DNA of 29,269 nucleotides from an uncultured Clostridia bacterium (GCA_947627335.1 CANQVQ010000004.1:1-29269); one strand, 5' to 3'; counted from the stretch's first letter, positions 15,609-23,240 are shown. Made by a program: numbers and translations. The notes: generated from the sequence alone by a model not told the origin.

Positions 15609-16682
15609 TCAAATTTTTTCCAGATCTGCGGCCCTCACCCGCCCGGTGTAGACCGCTTTTGTCGGTTCGGTGCTGACCAGCAGGACCTCCCCGCCCTGCT
15701 CCACGGCGCGGACGTACAGCGTCGCCTGCGGGACCCAGGACGCCATACGACCGCCCCCCGCGTACTGCGTCACGCCCGGCTTACAGCGGACCCGATCCCC
15801 GACCGCGAAACCGACGGACGACCCGACCGGCGAAAACGTTCCCGCATCGACGTAGCCGAACACCGTGCAGCCCGCCCCGGTGTGGCGGAGGTGATACGGG
15901 TGTTTGCTCTTGCCCGGACGGTAAATTTCCGTGATCTCCGCTTCGCCGCCGACGCAGTCGTAGCCGGTCGTCGCATTCGCGCTCCGATAGTGGATCTTCC
16001 CGGTGTACAGGACGCGGTCGCCAACCTTGAACGCGGTCGGGTCCGCTTCGGGCGTGTCGTCCGTTTCGGGCGTCAGCAGGTCGCGGACGCACTGCCGGAA
16101 CCAGTCCATGTCCTTCCCGAAGTTCGCCAGCCAGTAGTCCGGGTCCGTGTGCGTGCTCGCCATACCCGCTTTGCCGGCTTCGTTGTGCGAGCAGATCTCC
16201 TTCTCCGTAAACCCGTACCGCTCGCAGAGATACGCGCAGAACTCCTGCGCTTCCCGCATGACGGCGTCAAAATAGGCTTCGTCCTTCAGGTCGTCCTCGC
16301 AAATTTCAAATTGCACGCGAGCGTTCGGGTTGTAGTTGTAGCTGCCGTTTTTGCCGGAAGAACAGCCCCAGCAGACCACGTCGAACGGGAGCGTGTTGTA
16401 GGTTTCCACGTCTCCCGCAGCGTTCACGCCGATGAACGCGTGGACGCACTTCTGGAAGCCCGCCTTACTTTGGTTCCAATGGTTGCCGTTCCCGTTCTTT
16501 CCGAGGTCGTCCAGGATCGCCTGACGGTTTTCCTGCCCTTCGACCGGCTGCACATAGCGTTTCAGCGTCCTGTTGTTCGCCGCCGTGGAGTGGACGACGA
16601 TGCCTTTCGGCTTGCCGCCTTCCATTTTGACGGACTGCTTGTAGCAGTCGTTTTCGATAAGATAGCACTGTTTTAGCTGCAT
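15609..16682 (-). CDS. N-acetylmuramoyl-L-alanine amidase, phage endolysin type
   Basis: A 357-residue peptidoglycan amidase expected to cut the bond between MurNAc and L-Ala. The N-terminal half (about 1-200) is an Amidase_2 (PGRP/AmpD-like) domain; probable zinc ligands are His31 in GIVVHSTAANN, His166 in CSHNEAG and Asp180 in HTDPDYW. After an acidic linker (about 203-215) come two repeats that each begin with VGDRV (about 220-286 and 294-357) and look like SH3-type wall-binding modules. There is no signal peptide, so release needs the holin encoded next. The ATG follows AAGGGGGACAAGG. A strong promoter at 16827-16855 reads toward it, and its control region is shared with the repressor gene on the other side. 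No phage structural genes adjoin it. Confidence 0.92.
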   Translation of the reverse strand: MQLKQCYLIENDCYKQSVKMEGGKPKGIVVHSTAANNRTLKRYVQPVEGQENRQAILDDLGKNGNGNHWNQSKAGFQKCVHAFIGVNAAGDVETYNTLPFDVVCWGCSSGKNGSYNYNPNARVQFEICEDDLKDEAYFDAVMREAQEFCAYLCERYGFTEKEICSHNEAGKAGMASTHTDPDYWLANFGKDMDWFRQCVRDLLTPETDDTPEADPTAFKVGDRVLYTGKIHYRSANATTGYDCVGGEAEITEIYRPGKSKHPYHLRHTGAGCTVFGYVDAGTFSPVGSSVGFAVGDRVRCKPGVTQYAGGGRMASWVPQATLYVRAVEQGGEVLLVSTEPTKAVYTGRVRAADLEKI

Positions 16683-16736
16683 TTTGCCTTGTCCCCCTTC
16701 AGTATTCGGTGTATGCGTTTTCGCGTCAGGATGTTT

Positions 16737-16784
16737 CTACGTTTTTTCTGTTCCGTCGCTTCTCAAAAATCGAACACCATTCAC
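16737..16784 (-). CDS. Possible 15-residue leader peptide upstream of the amidase
   Basis: Between the leftward promoter and the amidase lies an AGGAG site (16796-16792) followed after seven bases by GTG (16784-16782) and 15 sense codons before TAG; the product would read MNGVRFLRSDGTEKT. The ribosome site and spacing are as good as those of the neighbouring real genes, which is the only evidence. It could be a translated leader, a remnant of a deleted phage gene, or chance. Confidence 0.25.
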   Translation of the reverse strand: MNGVRFLRSDGTEKT

Positions 16785-16826
16785 TTTTCGTCTCCTTTAC
16801 TCGTTTAATTTCTGAACTATAATCAC

Positions 16827-16855
16827 ATAATACCACATGGAAACGGATTTGTCAA
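16827..16855 (-). promoter_or_regulatory. Leftward promoter of the lysis cassette
   Basis: On the minus strand TTGACA (16855-16850), 17 bases, TATTAT (16832-16827). The transcript would start near 16820, giving a leader of about 138 bases before the amidase. AATCACAT (16821-16828) overlaps the -10 box and start site. Confidence 0.85.
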
Positions 16856-16865
16856 GCGGTTTTTG

Positions 16866-16878
16866 TGAAATATTTTCA
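16866..16878. promoter_or_regulatory. Candidate operator between the divergent promoters
   Basis: TGAAA-TAT-TTTCA, a 5-base inverted repeat, lies midway between the two -35 boxes. A second candidate half-site, AATCACAT, occurs at 16821-16828 over the leftward -10 region and inverted as ATGTGATT at 16892-16899 next to the rightward -35 box. Either motif could be bound by the neighbouring HTH repressor; this is inference. Confidence 0.4.
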
Positions 16879-16885
16879 GAATCTA

Positions 16886-16914
16886 TTGACAATGTGATTT
16901 TTATTCGATATAAT
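16886..16914 (+). promoter_or_regulatory. Rightward promoter of the repressor gene
   Basis: TTGACA (16886-16891), 17 bases, TATAAT (16909-16914), both exact consensus. The transcript starts near 16921, so the mRNA has a very short leader; the AAAGGAGG site at 16922-16929 lies at its very start. Confidence 0.88.
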
Positions 16915-16937
16915 TGACTTGAAAGGAGGAACAGCAC

Positions 16938-17561
16938 ATGGATTTTTCCGCAAAGCTGAAACAGCTTCGCAAGGCGCGAAAGATCACGCAGGAACAGCTC
17001 GCAAAACTGATCAACGTCGAGCGCTCCACCGTCGGCAAATACGAAACGGGCGTTCTCCCTTCGATGGAGGTCCTGCGGAGAATTTCCACGGTTTTTGACG
17101 TAAGCGTGGATTATCTGATCGGTCAGGAGACCGTCGGGACGTCCCGTGTTCCCGGCAACCTCCTCCCGCTGGAAACCAAAAAAGTCCCCCTTCTCGGAAG
17201 GATCGCCTGCGGACAGCCGATCTTCGCGAACGAGGAACACGGGGAGTTTATCGTCGCGTCGGACACGCTCGACGCCGATTTCTGCCTGCGTGCGCAGGGG
17301 GACAGCATGGTCGGTGCACGGATCCTCGACGGGGACGTCGTATTCATCCGTCGGCAGGATACGGTCGAGAACGGGCAGATCGCCGCCGTGCTGATCGGCG
17401 ACGAAGCGACGCTCAAACGGGTCTACTACTACCCGGAATCCGAAAAACTGATCCTGACCCCGGAAAACCCCGCCTATGAACCGTTGGTCTATATGGGCGA
17501 AGAGCTCGGCGAGATCCGTATCATCGGTCGCGCCGTGGCGTTTCAGAGCGTGATACGGTGA
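16938..17561 (+). CDS. LexA/CI-like self-cleaving phage-type repressor (HTH-XRE + S24 peptidase)
   Basis: A 207-residue repressor. Seen: an N-terminal HTH_3/XRE domain (about 4-62; LRKARKITQEQLAKLINVERST holds the recognition helix) and a C-terminal S24 (LexA/CI) domain (about 82-205) with catalytic Ser123 in GDSMVGARI and Lys160 in ATLKRVYY. The probable self-cleavage point is Cys91-Gly92 in GRIACGQP, the Cys-Gly type known from UmuD rather than the Ala-Gly of LexA and lambda CI. Such proteins bind as dimers and are inactivated when RecA filaments trigger cleavage after DNA damage. The gene faces away from the amidase-holin pair across back-to-back promoters, the layout of a lysogeny switch. 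It is not the housekeeping LexA, which has a winged-helix rather than XRE N-terminus. Confidence 0.93.
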   Translation: MDFSAKLKQLRKARKITQEQLAKLINVERSTVGKYETGVLPSMEVLRRISTVFDVSVDYLIGQETVGTSRVPGNLLPLETKKVPLLGRIACGQPIFANEEHGEFIVASDTLDADFCLRAQGDSMVGARILDGDVVFIRRQDTVENGQIAAVLIGDEATLKRVYYYPESEKLILTPENPAYEPLVYMGEELGEIRIIGRAVAFQSVIR

Positions 17562-17622
17562 TGGGTCGCCGTTTCCCGGTCTGCTTGCGGCGGGAATCTG
17601 CGGTTCTGGAAAGGCAAATGCG

Positions 17623-17650
17623 AAAAAGCGCCGGTCGGCACCGACGCTTT
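17623..17650 (-). terminator. Terminator between the repressor and FtsX-like genes
   Basis: On the minus strand AAAGCGTCGG / CCGGCGCTTT pairs over ten bases with one G-U, followed by TT; with the stem's own T this gives a five-T end. On the plus strand it pairs with one mismatch and may also end the repressor transcript. Confidence 0.65.
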
Positions 17651-17892
17651 CGTCTGTAAAAAAACTCAACACAGTCAAAATTCAATAAAAATAATGTTCC
17701 GTAGGCGGACATGAGCCGCCGGAGGAACTCAACAAGAGAAAACCGGCGATGGCGGCGTCAGAAGTGGCGCAAGCCAAGCCGGTTTTCGACCAAAGGGGGT
17801 ATTCGGGGGGGAAAAGCAGAGCAAGGAGGAGCAGCGACAACGTCGTTAGCGACGCCGTCGCGATTGCGTTTGCCCTCCGAAAATTTTTCCTT
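17651..17892. other. Noncoding block of stacked inverted repeats after the FtsX-like gene
   Basis: No gene is supported on either strand. Seen: GGCGG / CCGCC around 17715-17732, a GAAAACCGGC / GCCGGTTTTC pair about 30 bases apart near 17737-17787, a run of seven G near 17803, and the hairpin GCGAC-AA-CGTCG-TTAG-CGACG-CC-GTCGC at 17834-17861. The spacing and strength exceed what one terminator needs. It may be an intergenic repeat element or a small RNA; nothing recognisable was matched. Confidence 0.45.
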
Positions 17893-20703
17893 TTATTCGC
17901 TCGCCTTGAGCGAATCCACCATATCCACCTTGCGCACGACCGGGACCGAAAGCAGGCTGACGAGCAGCGAAAACAGCATCGTCAACGCGAACGCGATCAC
18001 ATAGCTCATTACCCCGATGTCCCGCCCGAACATGACGATGTCCAATTCCACCGTGCGAATGACGAACGCGTGCAGCAGGATCCCGAGCAGAAGCCCCACG
18101 ACATCGCCAAGCACCGCCAGAAGGAAGGATTCCCGAAAGACGTACGAGAACACTTCCGGCTCGTAAAAGCCGAGCACCTTGATCGTAGCAAGCTCCCGAC
18201 GGCGCTCGCAGATGTTGATATTGTTGAGGTTGTACAGCACGATGACCGCCAGTGCGCCCGCCGAAAAGATCAGCACATAGACGACGAAATTGAGCTTTTC
18301 GATCATATTCGAGAAGGTTTCCCGCAGTTCGCCGGAAAATTGCAGATAGGCGACGTTTTCGCTCTCGTACAGTCGCTCCGAAACCGCCGTGCGCACTTCC
18401 TCGGTGTCCTCGTTCAGCTTTACGAGCATACTCGACGGAGCGGGCTCCTCCGCGAACAGGTCGCGGTACTGCGACGGAGAAAGGCAGGCGTAATTGAGCA
18501 GGTAGTTCTCGAACACACCGCCGACGCGGACGGTCGCTTCCCCGCCGTCCTCCCGCTTCAGAAGGACCTCGTCCCCCGCGGAAACGCCGAGGATCTGCGA
18601 CGCTTTATCCGAAAGCAGCAGTCCGTCCTCCTGCGAAAGCGGGTCGCCGCCGGGCGTATGCAGGGAAAGGTATTCCCCGATCCGCGATTCGTCCAGCGGA
18701 ACGTAGAGTGTCACGCCCTCGACCTCGTCCTTGCCGTTCTCCAGTGTCAGCGATTCCGCACACACCGGCAGAACGCCGTTCACGAGGTCGTCCTCCGCGA
18801 AAGCGCGAAGCGTCGGGTCGTCCTCCCAGACCGCCCCGTCCTTGAGCGAAACGGTCAGTTCGTAGGTCTGCACGCGGTCGAACTGCCGATCGACGATGCA
18901 GCCGATGGAGTCCTGCAAGCCGAACCCGGTCAGCAGCAGCGCCGTGCAGCCCGCCACACCGACCACCGTCATCAGCAGCCGCTTCTTATATCGGAACAGG
19001 TTGCGGAACGCCACCTTGCGGTGGAAGGACAGCCGCTTCCAAAGGAAGGTCAGCCGCTCCAGAAGGATCCGCTTCCCGGCGACCGGCGCACGCGGACGCA
19101 TCAGCGACGCAGGCGTCTCCCTCAGCAAGGTCCGGCAGACCAGCCACGTCACCAGCAAGATCCCCCCGCAGACCGACAGAAACGCCGCAAGCGCGTAGCC
19201 GAATCGGAAGGACAGTTCCAGCTTCGGCAGGGCGAACATGATGCTGTACGCGTTCCAAATGACGCTCGGGAACAGCCACGAACCGATCAAAATGCCGAGC
19301 AGCGATCCCGGCACGCAGGCGCACAGGCAGTAGCCGAGGTACGACCACAAAATCTCCCGGTTCGTGTAGCCGAGCGCACCGAGCGTACCGGCTTGCGTGC
19401 GTTCCTCCTCGACCATGCGGGTCATGGTCGTCATCGCGACGAGCGCCGCGACGAGGCAGAAGAACACCGGGAACACCAGGGAGATCGACCGGATCTTCTC
19501 CGAATTGGTCGAAAAGCTGTTGAAACTGACGTTGTCCGCACGGGTCAGCACCACCCACGACGGGGCTTCCAGCGCATCCCTGTCCGCCTTGACCTGCTCG
19601 ATCTCCGCTCGTGCGTCCGCCAGCTCCCGCTCGCCGTCGGTGCGGCGCTTCTCCAGCTCCGCCCGCGAATCCGCGAGGACGCTTTTCTGCTCGTCCAGTT
19701 CCTTCTTCGCCTGCGCGACGCCGGCGGCGACCTCCGGCGGGAAATTTTCCTCCGCACCGTAGAGGAGCAGCAGACCGTCGAGCTGCGTTTGCAATGCGCT
19801 CTCCGCGTCGTCGATTTGGCTTTGCGCCGACGCGACCTGTTCTTCCGCCGCCGCAAGACCGCTTTCCAGCTCGTCCTCGGCGTCCCGCACTTCGCCCTCC
19901 GCCTTCGCGATCTCGTCGTCGTAGGTCTTGCGGATGTCCGCGTACCGCACGTCGGAACGCTCCTCCCCGAGCGTTTCCGCGTCGCTCTGCTTCTCGTCGA
20001 GCAGGTCGAGGTATTCGTCGGAGAAGCAGTTGTATGCCGCCGTGTCCGTGTACGTCACGACGAGGTCGGTGTACACCGAAAGGTCGAACGCGGACGGCAA
20101 AAGGTACAGCACCGCGCTGACCTGCCCGGTCCCGACCGTGGTCTTTTCCCGTTCGATGGATAAGTACAGCGGGCTTTCCGCCAGACCGACGACGGTGAAC
20201 GTCCGCGGGACCAGTCCTTCCGGGGAATTCTCCTCGGAAACCGTAAAGACGTCCCCGACGGCGTATCCGTCGGTGAACGCGCTCGGCATTTCCAGCACGC
20301 ACTCGTCGGCACGCTCCGGCATTCGTCCTTCCGTGAGCGCAAAGCCGTTCACCCGTTCCTCCGCCGGCTCGGAAAAGCCCCAAAGCCGGGCGGTCAGCTC
20401 GTCGCCGTTGGGGTCGCCGAGTACGAGGTCCATGCTGTATCCCGCCTGCACGCGGTCGACGCCCGGAAGAGCGCGCACCGCGTCCCGATCGTCGTCGGTC
20501 AGCCCCGCCGTTCCCTTGATGTCCAGATCCATGACCCGGTACTGCCGGTAATAATCGTCCGCCGAATCCCGCATATCCGGGCAGGTCGAAAACAACCCGA
20601 CCAGGAATCCGCACCCGAGCGCGACGATCGCGAAGATGGAAAGAAACCGGGGCATTCCGCGCAGAACGGCGCGAAGGATCATTCGTCTGTAGTTGCGTTT
20701 CAC
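17893..20703 (-). CDS. Large FtsX-like ABC transporter permease with coiled-coil domain
   Basis: A membrane subunit of 936 residues for the ATPase encoded just upstream. Seen: a first membrane helix (about 18-38), an extracytoplasmic MacB-type region (about 50-250), a long Glu/Ala-rich coiled coil (about 255-382), three helices of a first FtsX core (about 405-540), another helix near 598-620, a second extracytoplasmic domain, and a final FtsX core of three helices ending with VDMVDSLKASE. This two-core layout is typical of clostridial FtsX-family permeases, which usually work in antimicrobial-peptide sensing or resistance, lipoprotein handling or cell-wall hydrolase control. The start is GTG with AAAGGAG seven bases upstream, 13 bases after the ATPase stop. 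The substrate is unknown; no two-component system is adjacent. Confidence 0.9.
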   Translation of the reverse strand: MKRNYRRMILRAVLRGMPRFLSIFAIVALGCGFLVGLFSTCPDMRDSADDYYRQYRVMDLDIKGTAGLTDDDRDAVRALPGVDRVQAGYSMDLVLGDPNGDELTARLWGFSEPAEERVNGFALTEGRMPERADECVLEMPSAFTDGYAVGDVFTVSEENSPEGLVPRTFTVVGLAESPLYLSIEREKTTVGTGQVSAVLYLLPSAFDLSVYTDLVVTYTDTAAYNCFSDEYLDLLDEKQSDAETLGEERSDVRYADIRKTYDDEIAKAEGEVRDAEDELESGLAAAEEQVASAQSQIDDAESALQTQLDGLLLLYGAEENFPPEVAAGVAQAKKELDEQKSVLADSRAELEKRRTDGERELADARAEIEQVKADRDALEAPSWVVLTRADNVSFNSFSTNSEKIRSISLVFPVFFCLVAALVAMTTMTRMVEEERTQAGTLGALGYTNREILWSYLGYCLCACVPGSLLGILIGSWLFPSVIWNAYSIMFALPKLELSFRFGYALAAFLSVCGGILLVTWLVCRTLLRETPASLMRPRAPVAGKRILLERLTFLWKRLSFHRKVAFRNLFRYKKRLLMTVVGVAGCTALLLTGFGLQDSIGCIVDRQFDRVQTYELTVSLKDGAVWEDDPTLRAFAEDDLVNGVLPVCAESLTLENGKDEVEGVTLYVPLDESRIGEYLSLHTPGGDPLSQEDGLLLSDKASQILGVSAGDEVLLKREDGGEATVRVGGVFENYLLNYACLSPSQYRDLFAEEPAPSSMLVKLNEDTEEVRTAVSERLYESENVAYLQFSGELRETFSNMIEKLNFVVYVLIFSAGALAVIVLYNLNNINICERRRELATIKVLGFYEPEVFSYVFRESFLLAVLGDVVGLLLGILLHAFVIRTVELDIVMFGRDIGVMSYVIAFALTMLFSLLVSLLSVPVVRKVDMVDSLKASE

Positions 20704-20716
20704 GGAAATGCTCCTT

Positions 20717-21442
20717 TCACCACTCGATCTCGTCGACCGAAAGCGGGTGGTCCTGCATTCGCACGTCCGTCACGGTCCCGCTCCGCACGGTGATGACCCG
20801 ATCCGCCATCTTCGTAATGGCTTGGTTGTGCGTGATGATGATGACGGTTTTGCCGGTGGAACGGCAGGTGTCCTGCAGCAAACGCAGGATGGACTGACCG
20901 GTGCGGGAATCCAGCGCCCCGGTCGGTTCGTCGCAGAGCAGCAGCTTCGGATTTTTCGCAAGCGCACGGGCGATCGCGACCCGCTGCTGTTCCCCGCCGG
21001 AAAGCTGCGCCGGAAAGTTCGACATCCGGTCGCCCAGCCCGACCGCCCGCAGCGTTTCCGCCGCGTCGAGGTGGTCCGGGCAAATGTCGCACGCCAGTTC
21101 GACGTTTTCGAGCGCCGTCAGGTTTTGCATGAGGTTATAGAACTGAAAAACGAACCCGACGGAATGCCGGCGATACTCCGTCAACGCCTTTTTTCCGCAG
21201 GCGCTGATCTCCCGCCCGTCCAGAAAAATCTTCCCGGACGTACAGCTATCCATTCCGCCGAGCATATTCAGCAGCGTGGTCTTCCCCGCCCCGCTCGGTC
21301 CGACGACGACGCAGAATTCCCCGCGACCGACCGCAAAGCTGACGCGGTCCACCGCACGGATCTCCGTTTCCCCCGCCTGATAGATTTTGGAGACTTCCTC
21401 GAACCGCACGAAGTCCCCGTCCTTTTCCGTCTGCACAGCCAT
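20717..21442 (-). CDS. ABC transporter ATP-binding protein (LolD/MacB type)
   Basis: A 241-residue ATPase. Seen: Walker A GPSGAGKTT at 48-56, Q-loop Gln100, signature LSGGEQQ at 147-153, Walker B LLLCDEP at 167-173, D-loop ALDS and H-loop His205 in IITHNQ. The GALDSRTG stretch and the short length fit the MacB/LolD group, whose partners are FtsX-like permeases such as the one encoded 13 bases downstream. A GGGAGGAAGG site precedes the ATG. The pair forms a complete mechanotransmission-type ABC unit. Confidence 0.94.
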   Translation of the reverse strand: MAVQTEKDGDFVRFEEVSKIYQAGETEIRAVDRVSFAVGRGEFCVVVGPSGAGKTTLLNMLGGMDSCTSGKIFLDGREISACGKKALTEYRRHSVGFVFQFYNLMQNLTALENVELACDICPDHLDAAETLRAVGLGDRMSNFPAQLSGGEQQRVAIARALAKNPKLLLCDEPTGALDSRTGQSILRLLQDTCRSTGKTVIIITHNQAITKMADRVITVRSGTVTDVRMQDHPLSVDEIEW

Positions 21443-21480
21443 TCGACCTTCCTCCCGACGCGATACATTCTTTCATTTTC

Positions 21481-21510
21481 ATTTTATCGCGAAAATACGG
21501 ACGGTTGCAA
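21481..21510 (-). promoter_or_regulatory. Possible promoter of the ABC pair
   Basis: On the minus strand TTGCAA (21510-21505), 18 bases, TAAAAT (21486-21481). Weaker than the other promoters in the window, but placed correctly between the upstream terminator and the ATPase gene. Confidence 0.5.
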
Positions 21511-21551
21511 GCGCATATCGTAAAAAAATTGTAACATTGTGTCTATTTTTG

Positions 21552-21592
21552 AAAAAAAGACCGCTCCCGCGCTGTTGCGCAGAAAACGGTCT
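21552..21592 (-). terminator. Terminator of the small membrane-protein gene
   Basis: On the minus strand AGACCG / CGGTCT with an inner GCGC stem and G-U pairs between, followed by a long T run (21558-21552). It separates the membrane-protein gene from the ABC pair. Confidence 0.75.
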
Positions 21593-21626
21593 ATGCGAAT
21601 CTATCCAATTGTTTCGTTCGGTCGCT

Positions 21627-22301
21627 TTACGGGTCCAGAACGACCTGCTTCTGACCGATCGCGTTCAGGAGGATCCGGTCGCCGAGGTCGTACAGCTCGT
21701 AATACTGCGTCGTCGAGCGGTTGCTCGCCACGTCGTTCCGGAAGGTGCCGTTGTTTTCAAAAATCTTATACTTCACCTCGAAGTAGTACACCGAGACCTC
21801 CCGTCCCTCATATTCCGCCGTCGAACGGGACTGCGTCCGGTTGACCTCAATGTCGTAGAGCATCTGCATCGTAAACCGTTCCGGCGGCTCGAACGTGTCG
21901 ATATAGTACGGCGTCAGGAAGGAGCGGTAGGTCTCGCAATCACCGCGAATGATCGCGTCGAAATAGTCGTGAAAGAAAACCGAAGCGACCCCAAGGGAAC
22001 GGTAGTTCTCCTCCGTGATGGTCTCGCCGGAGCCGTATTCCAGATAGCGTACCGACCGGTCAAGCCGCTGGTACGCCGGATACTCGAAAATGTTCCGATC
22101 GTAATCCGCTTCGTAGAACACGTCGCTCGGAAGGGGTTCCGGACGTTCGGGCGTATCCTGCAGCAGAAACGCCGTCAACCCGAGCGCCCCGGCGAGGACG
22201 GCAAGAGAAAGCAGAACGACCCCGACGAACAGTGCGACCCGTATGATCTTTCCGCGGTCGGACAGCTCCTTCCACGGGGTCCTTTTTTTGGTGGATTTCA
22301 A
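21627..22301 (-). CDS. Membrane-anchored protein of unknown function
   Basis: A 224-residue protein with a basic cytoplasmic tail, one membrane helix (about 19-47) and an extracytoplasmic domain rich in Tyr and charged residues. I do not recognise the family; the domain's pattern of helices followed by beta strands (VRYLEYG, SVYYFEVKYKIF, YYELYDLG) is reminiscent of NTF2-like folds, which is only an impression. The frame contains no early ATG. The TTG at 22301-22299 is chosen because GGGAGGGG ends five bases before it; a TTG at 22328 has no ribosome site. The gene lies after a weak terminator that follows the sugar isomerase gene and before its own strong terminator, so it may be read from the upstream operon. 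Confidence 0.7.
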   Translation of the reverse strand: MKSTKKRTPWKELSDRGKIIRVALFVGVVLLSLAVLAGALGLTAFLLQDTPERPEPLPSDVFYEADYDRNIFEYPAYQRLDRSVRYLEYGSGETITEENYRSLGVASVFFHDYFDAIIRGDCETYRSFLTPYYIDTFEPPERFTMQMLYDIEVNRTQSRSTAEYEGREVSVYYFEVKYKIFENNGTFRNDVASNRSTTQYYELYDLGDRILLNAIGQKQVVLDP

Positions 22302-22338
22302 AGCGTCCCCTCCCTTTTTGCGGTCCAATAAGCAAGCA

Positions 22339-22361
22339 GGGCGAGGAAGATCCCCTCGCCC
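22339..22361 (-). terminator. Weak terminator after the sugar isomerase gene
   Basis: On the minus strand GGGCGAGG / CCTCGCCC forms an 8-base stem but is followed by TGCTTGCTTATT rather than a true T run, so some read-through into the membrane-protein gene is likely. Confidence 0.45.
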
Positions 22362-22376
22362 CGCCCGGAAAACGGT

Positions 22377-23240
22377 TTACTGGTGCAGATACCGCCGCAG
22401 ATTGTCCGCGCCGATGCGGATGCCTTTCAGCGGATCCTCCATGCCTTCAAACTCGATCATCAGGTAGCCGTCATAGCCCGCACGCTGCAGCGCATGGATG
22501 CACTGATGGACCGGCACGTTGCCGTGACCGATGATCGCACCGCGCAGGTAGTTGCAGGCACGGGTCTGGAACCAGCCTTCGCCCGGCGCGTCCTCCGCGC
22601 CCGAACGCTTGTGGAAATCCTTGGCGTGCGCATGGATCGCGTAGGGAGCCATCACGCCGACCGCGTACGCGTTGTCCGCGTCCGCGCAAGCGAAGTTCCC
22701 AATATCGACCAGTGCGCCGAAGTTCTCGTCGCCGACCTCGTTAATGAGCTTCTCGACGCGCTCGGGGTCCTGCGCAAAGAACCCATGGTTCTCGATGCAG
22801 GTCTTGATCCCACGCGTTTTCGCGTACTCCGTGACCTCGCGATAAGCCTTCGCCAGAATGGGCAGCACCGCGTCGAAGCTGCGACGGGTCTTGACGGACG
22901 CCGGATACCCGGGGGTCGCGTCGTGCCGCATACACTTCGCGCCCAGCGCGACCGCGACGTCGACCATGCGCTTGACGCGCTCGACCTCTTTGTCGAAATC
23001 GTTGTTGAGGAAATCGGAACCGATGCAGAAGCAGACCGCTTCTACGCCGACCTCCTTGCAGTAATCGCCCAATTCCTTGGCTTGCGCGAGATATTCCTCA
23101 TACGGGAGACCGTTCCCCCAGGAGGAATCCACGAAATCCACGCCTTCGCACCCGAATTCCTTGGCTTTGTCAATGCAGCCTTTGGTTCCGAGGGTGTCGA
23201 TGTACTCGTGGAAGCTATACAGACTGACGCCGATTTTCAT
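22377..23240 (-). CDS. Sugar phosphate isomerase/epimerase family TIM-barrel protein
   Basis: A 287-residue protein of the AP-endonuclease-2-like (xylose isomerase-like) TIM-barrel family. Seen: an N-terminal first strand MKIGVSLYSF, and probable metal ligands Glu150 in CIENHG, Asp179 in VDIGN, His203/His205 in IHAHAKDFH and Glu263 or Glu265 in MIEFEG. Members isomerise or epimerise sugars, inositols or related compounds; the exact substrate cannot be read from sequence. It has no signal peptide, so it acts in the cytoplasm. It begins 47 bases after the CBM9-type lipoprotein gene and is probably the last enzyme of that operon, which suggests its substrate is a sugar captured by the upstream surface proteins. 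Confidence 0.9.
   Translation of the reverse strand: MKIGVSLYSFHEYIDTLGTKGCIDKAKEFGCEGVDFVDSSWGNGLPYEEYLAQAKELGDYCKEVGVEAVCFCIGSDFLNNDFDKEVERVKRMVDVAVALGAKCMRHDATPGYPASVKTRRSFDAVLPILAKAYREVTEYAKTRGIKTCIENHGFFAQDPERVEKLINEVGDENFGALVDIGNFACADADNAYAVGVMAPYAIHAHAKDFHKRSGAEDAPGEGWFQTRACNYLRGAIIGHGNVPVHQCIHALQRAGYDGYLMIEFEGMEDPLKGIRIGADNLRRYLHQ

Noticed and set aside
16765..16785. A LexA/DinR box near CGAAC in the amidase leader
   Set aside because: CGAACACCATTC lacks the second half (GTTCG) of the Gram-positive LexA consensus. SOS control is better explained by the linked self-cleaving repressor.
16797..17678. Antisense frame covering the repressor gene
   Set aside because: It lies opposite a well-recognised HTH-S24 repressor and crosses both promoters.
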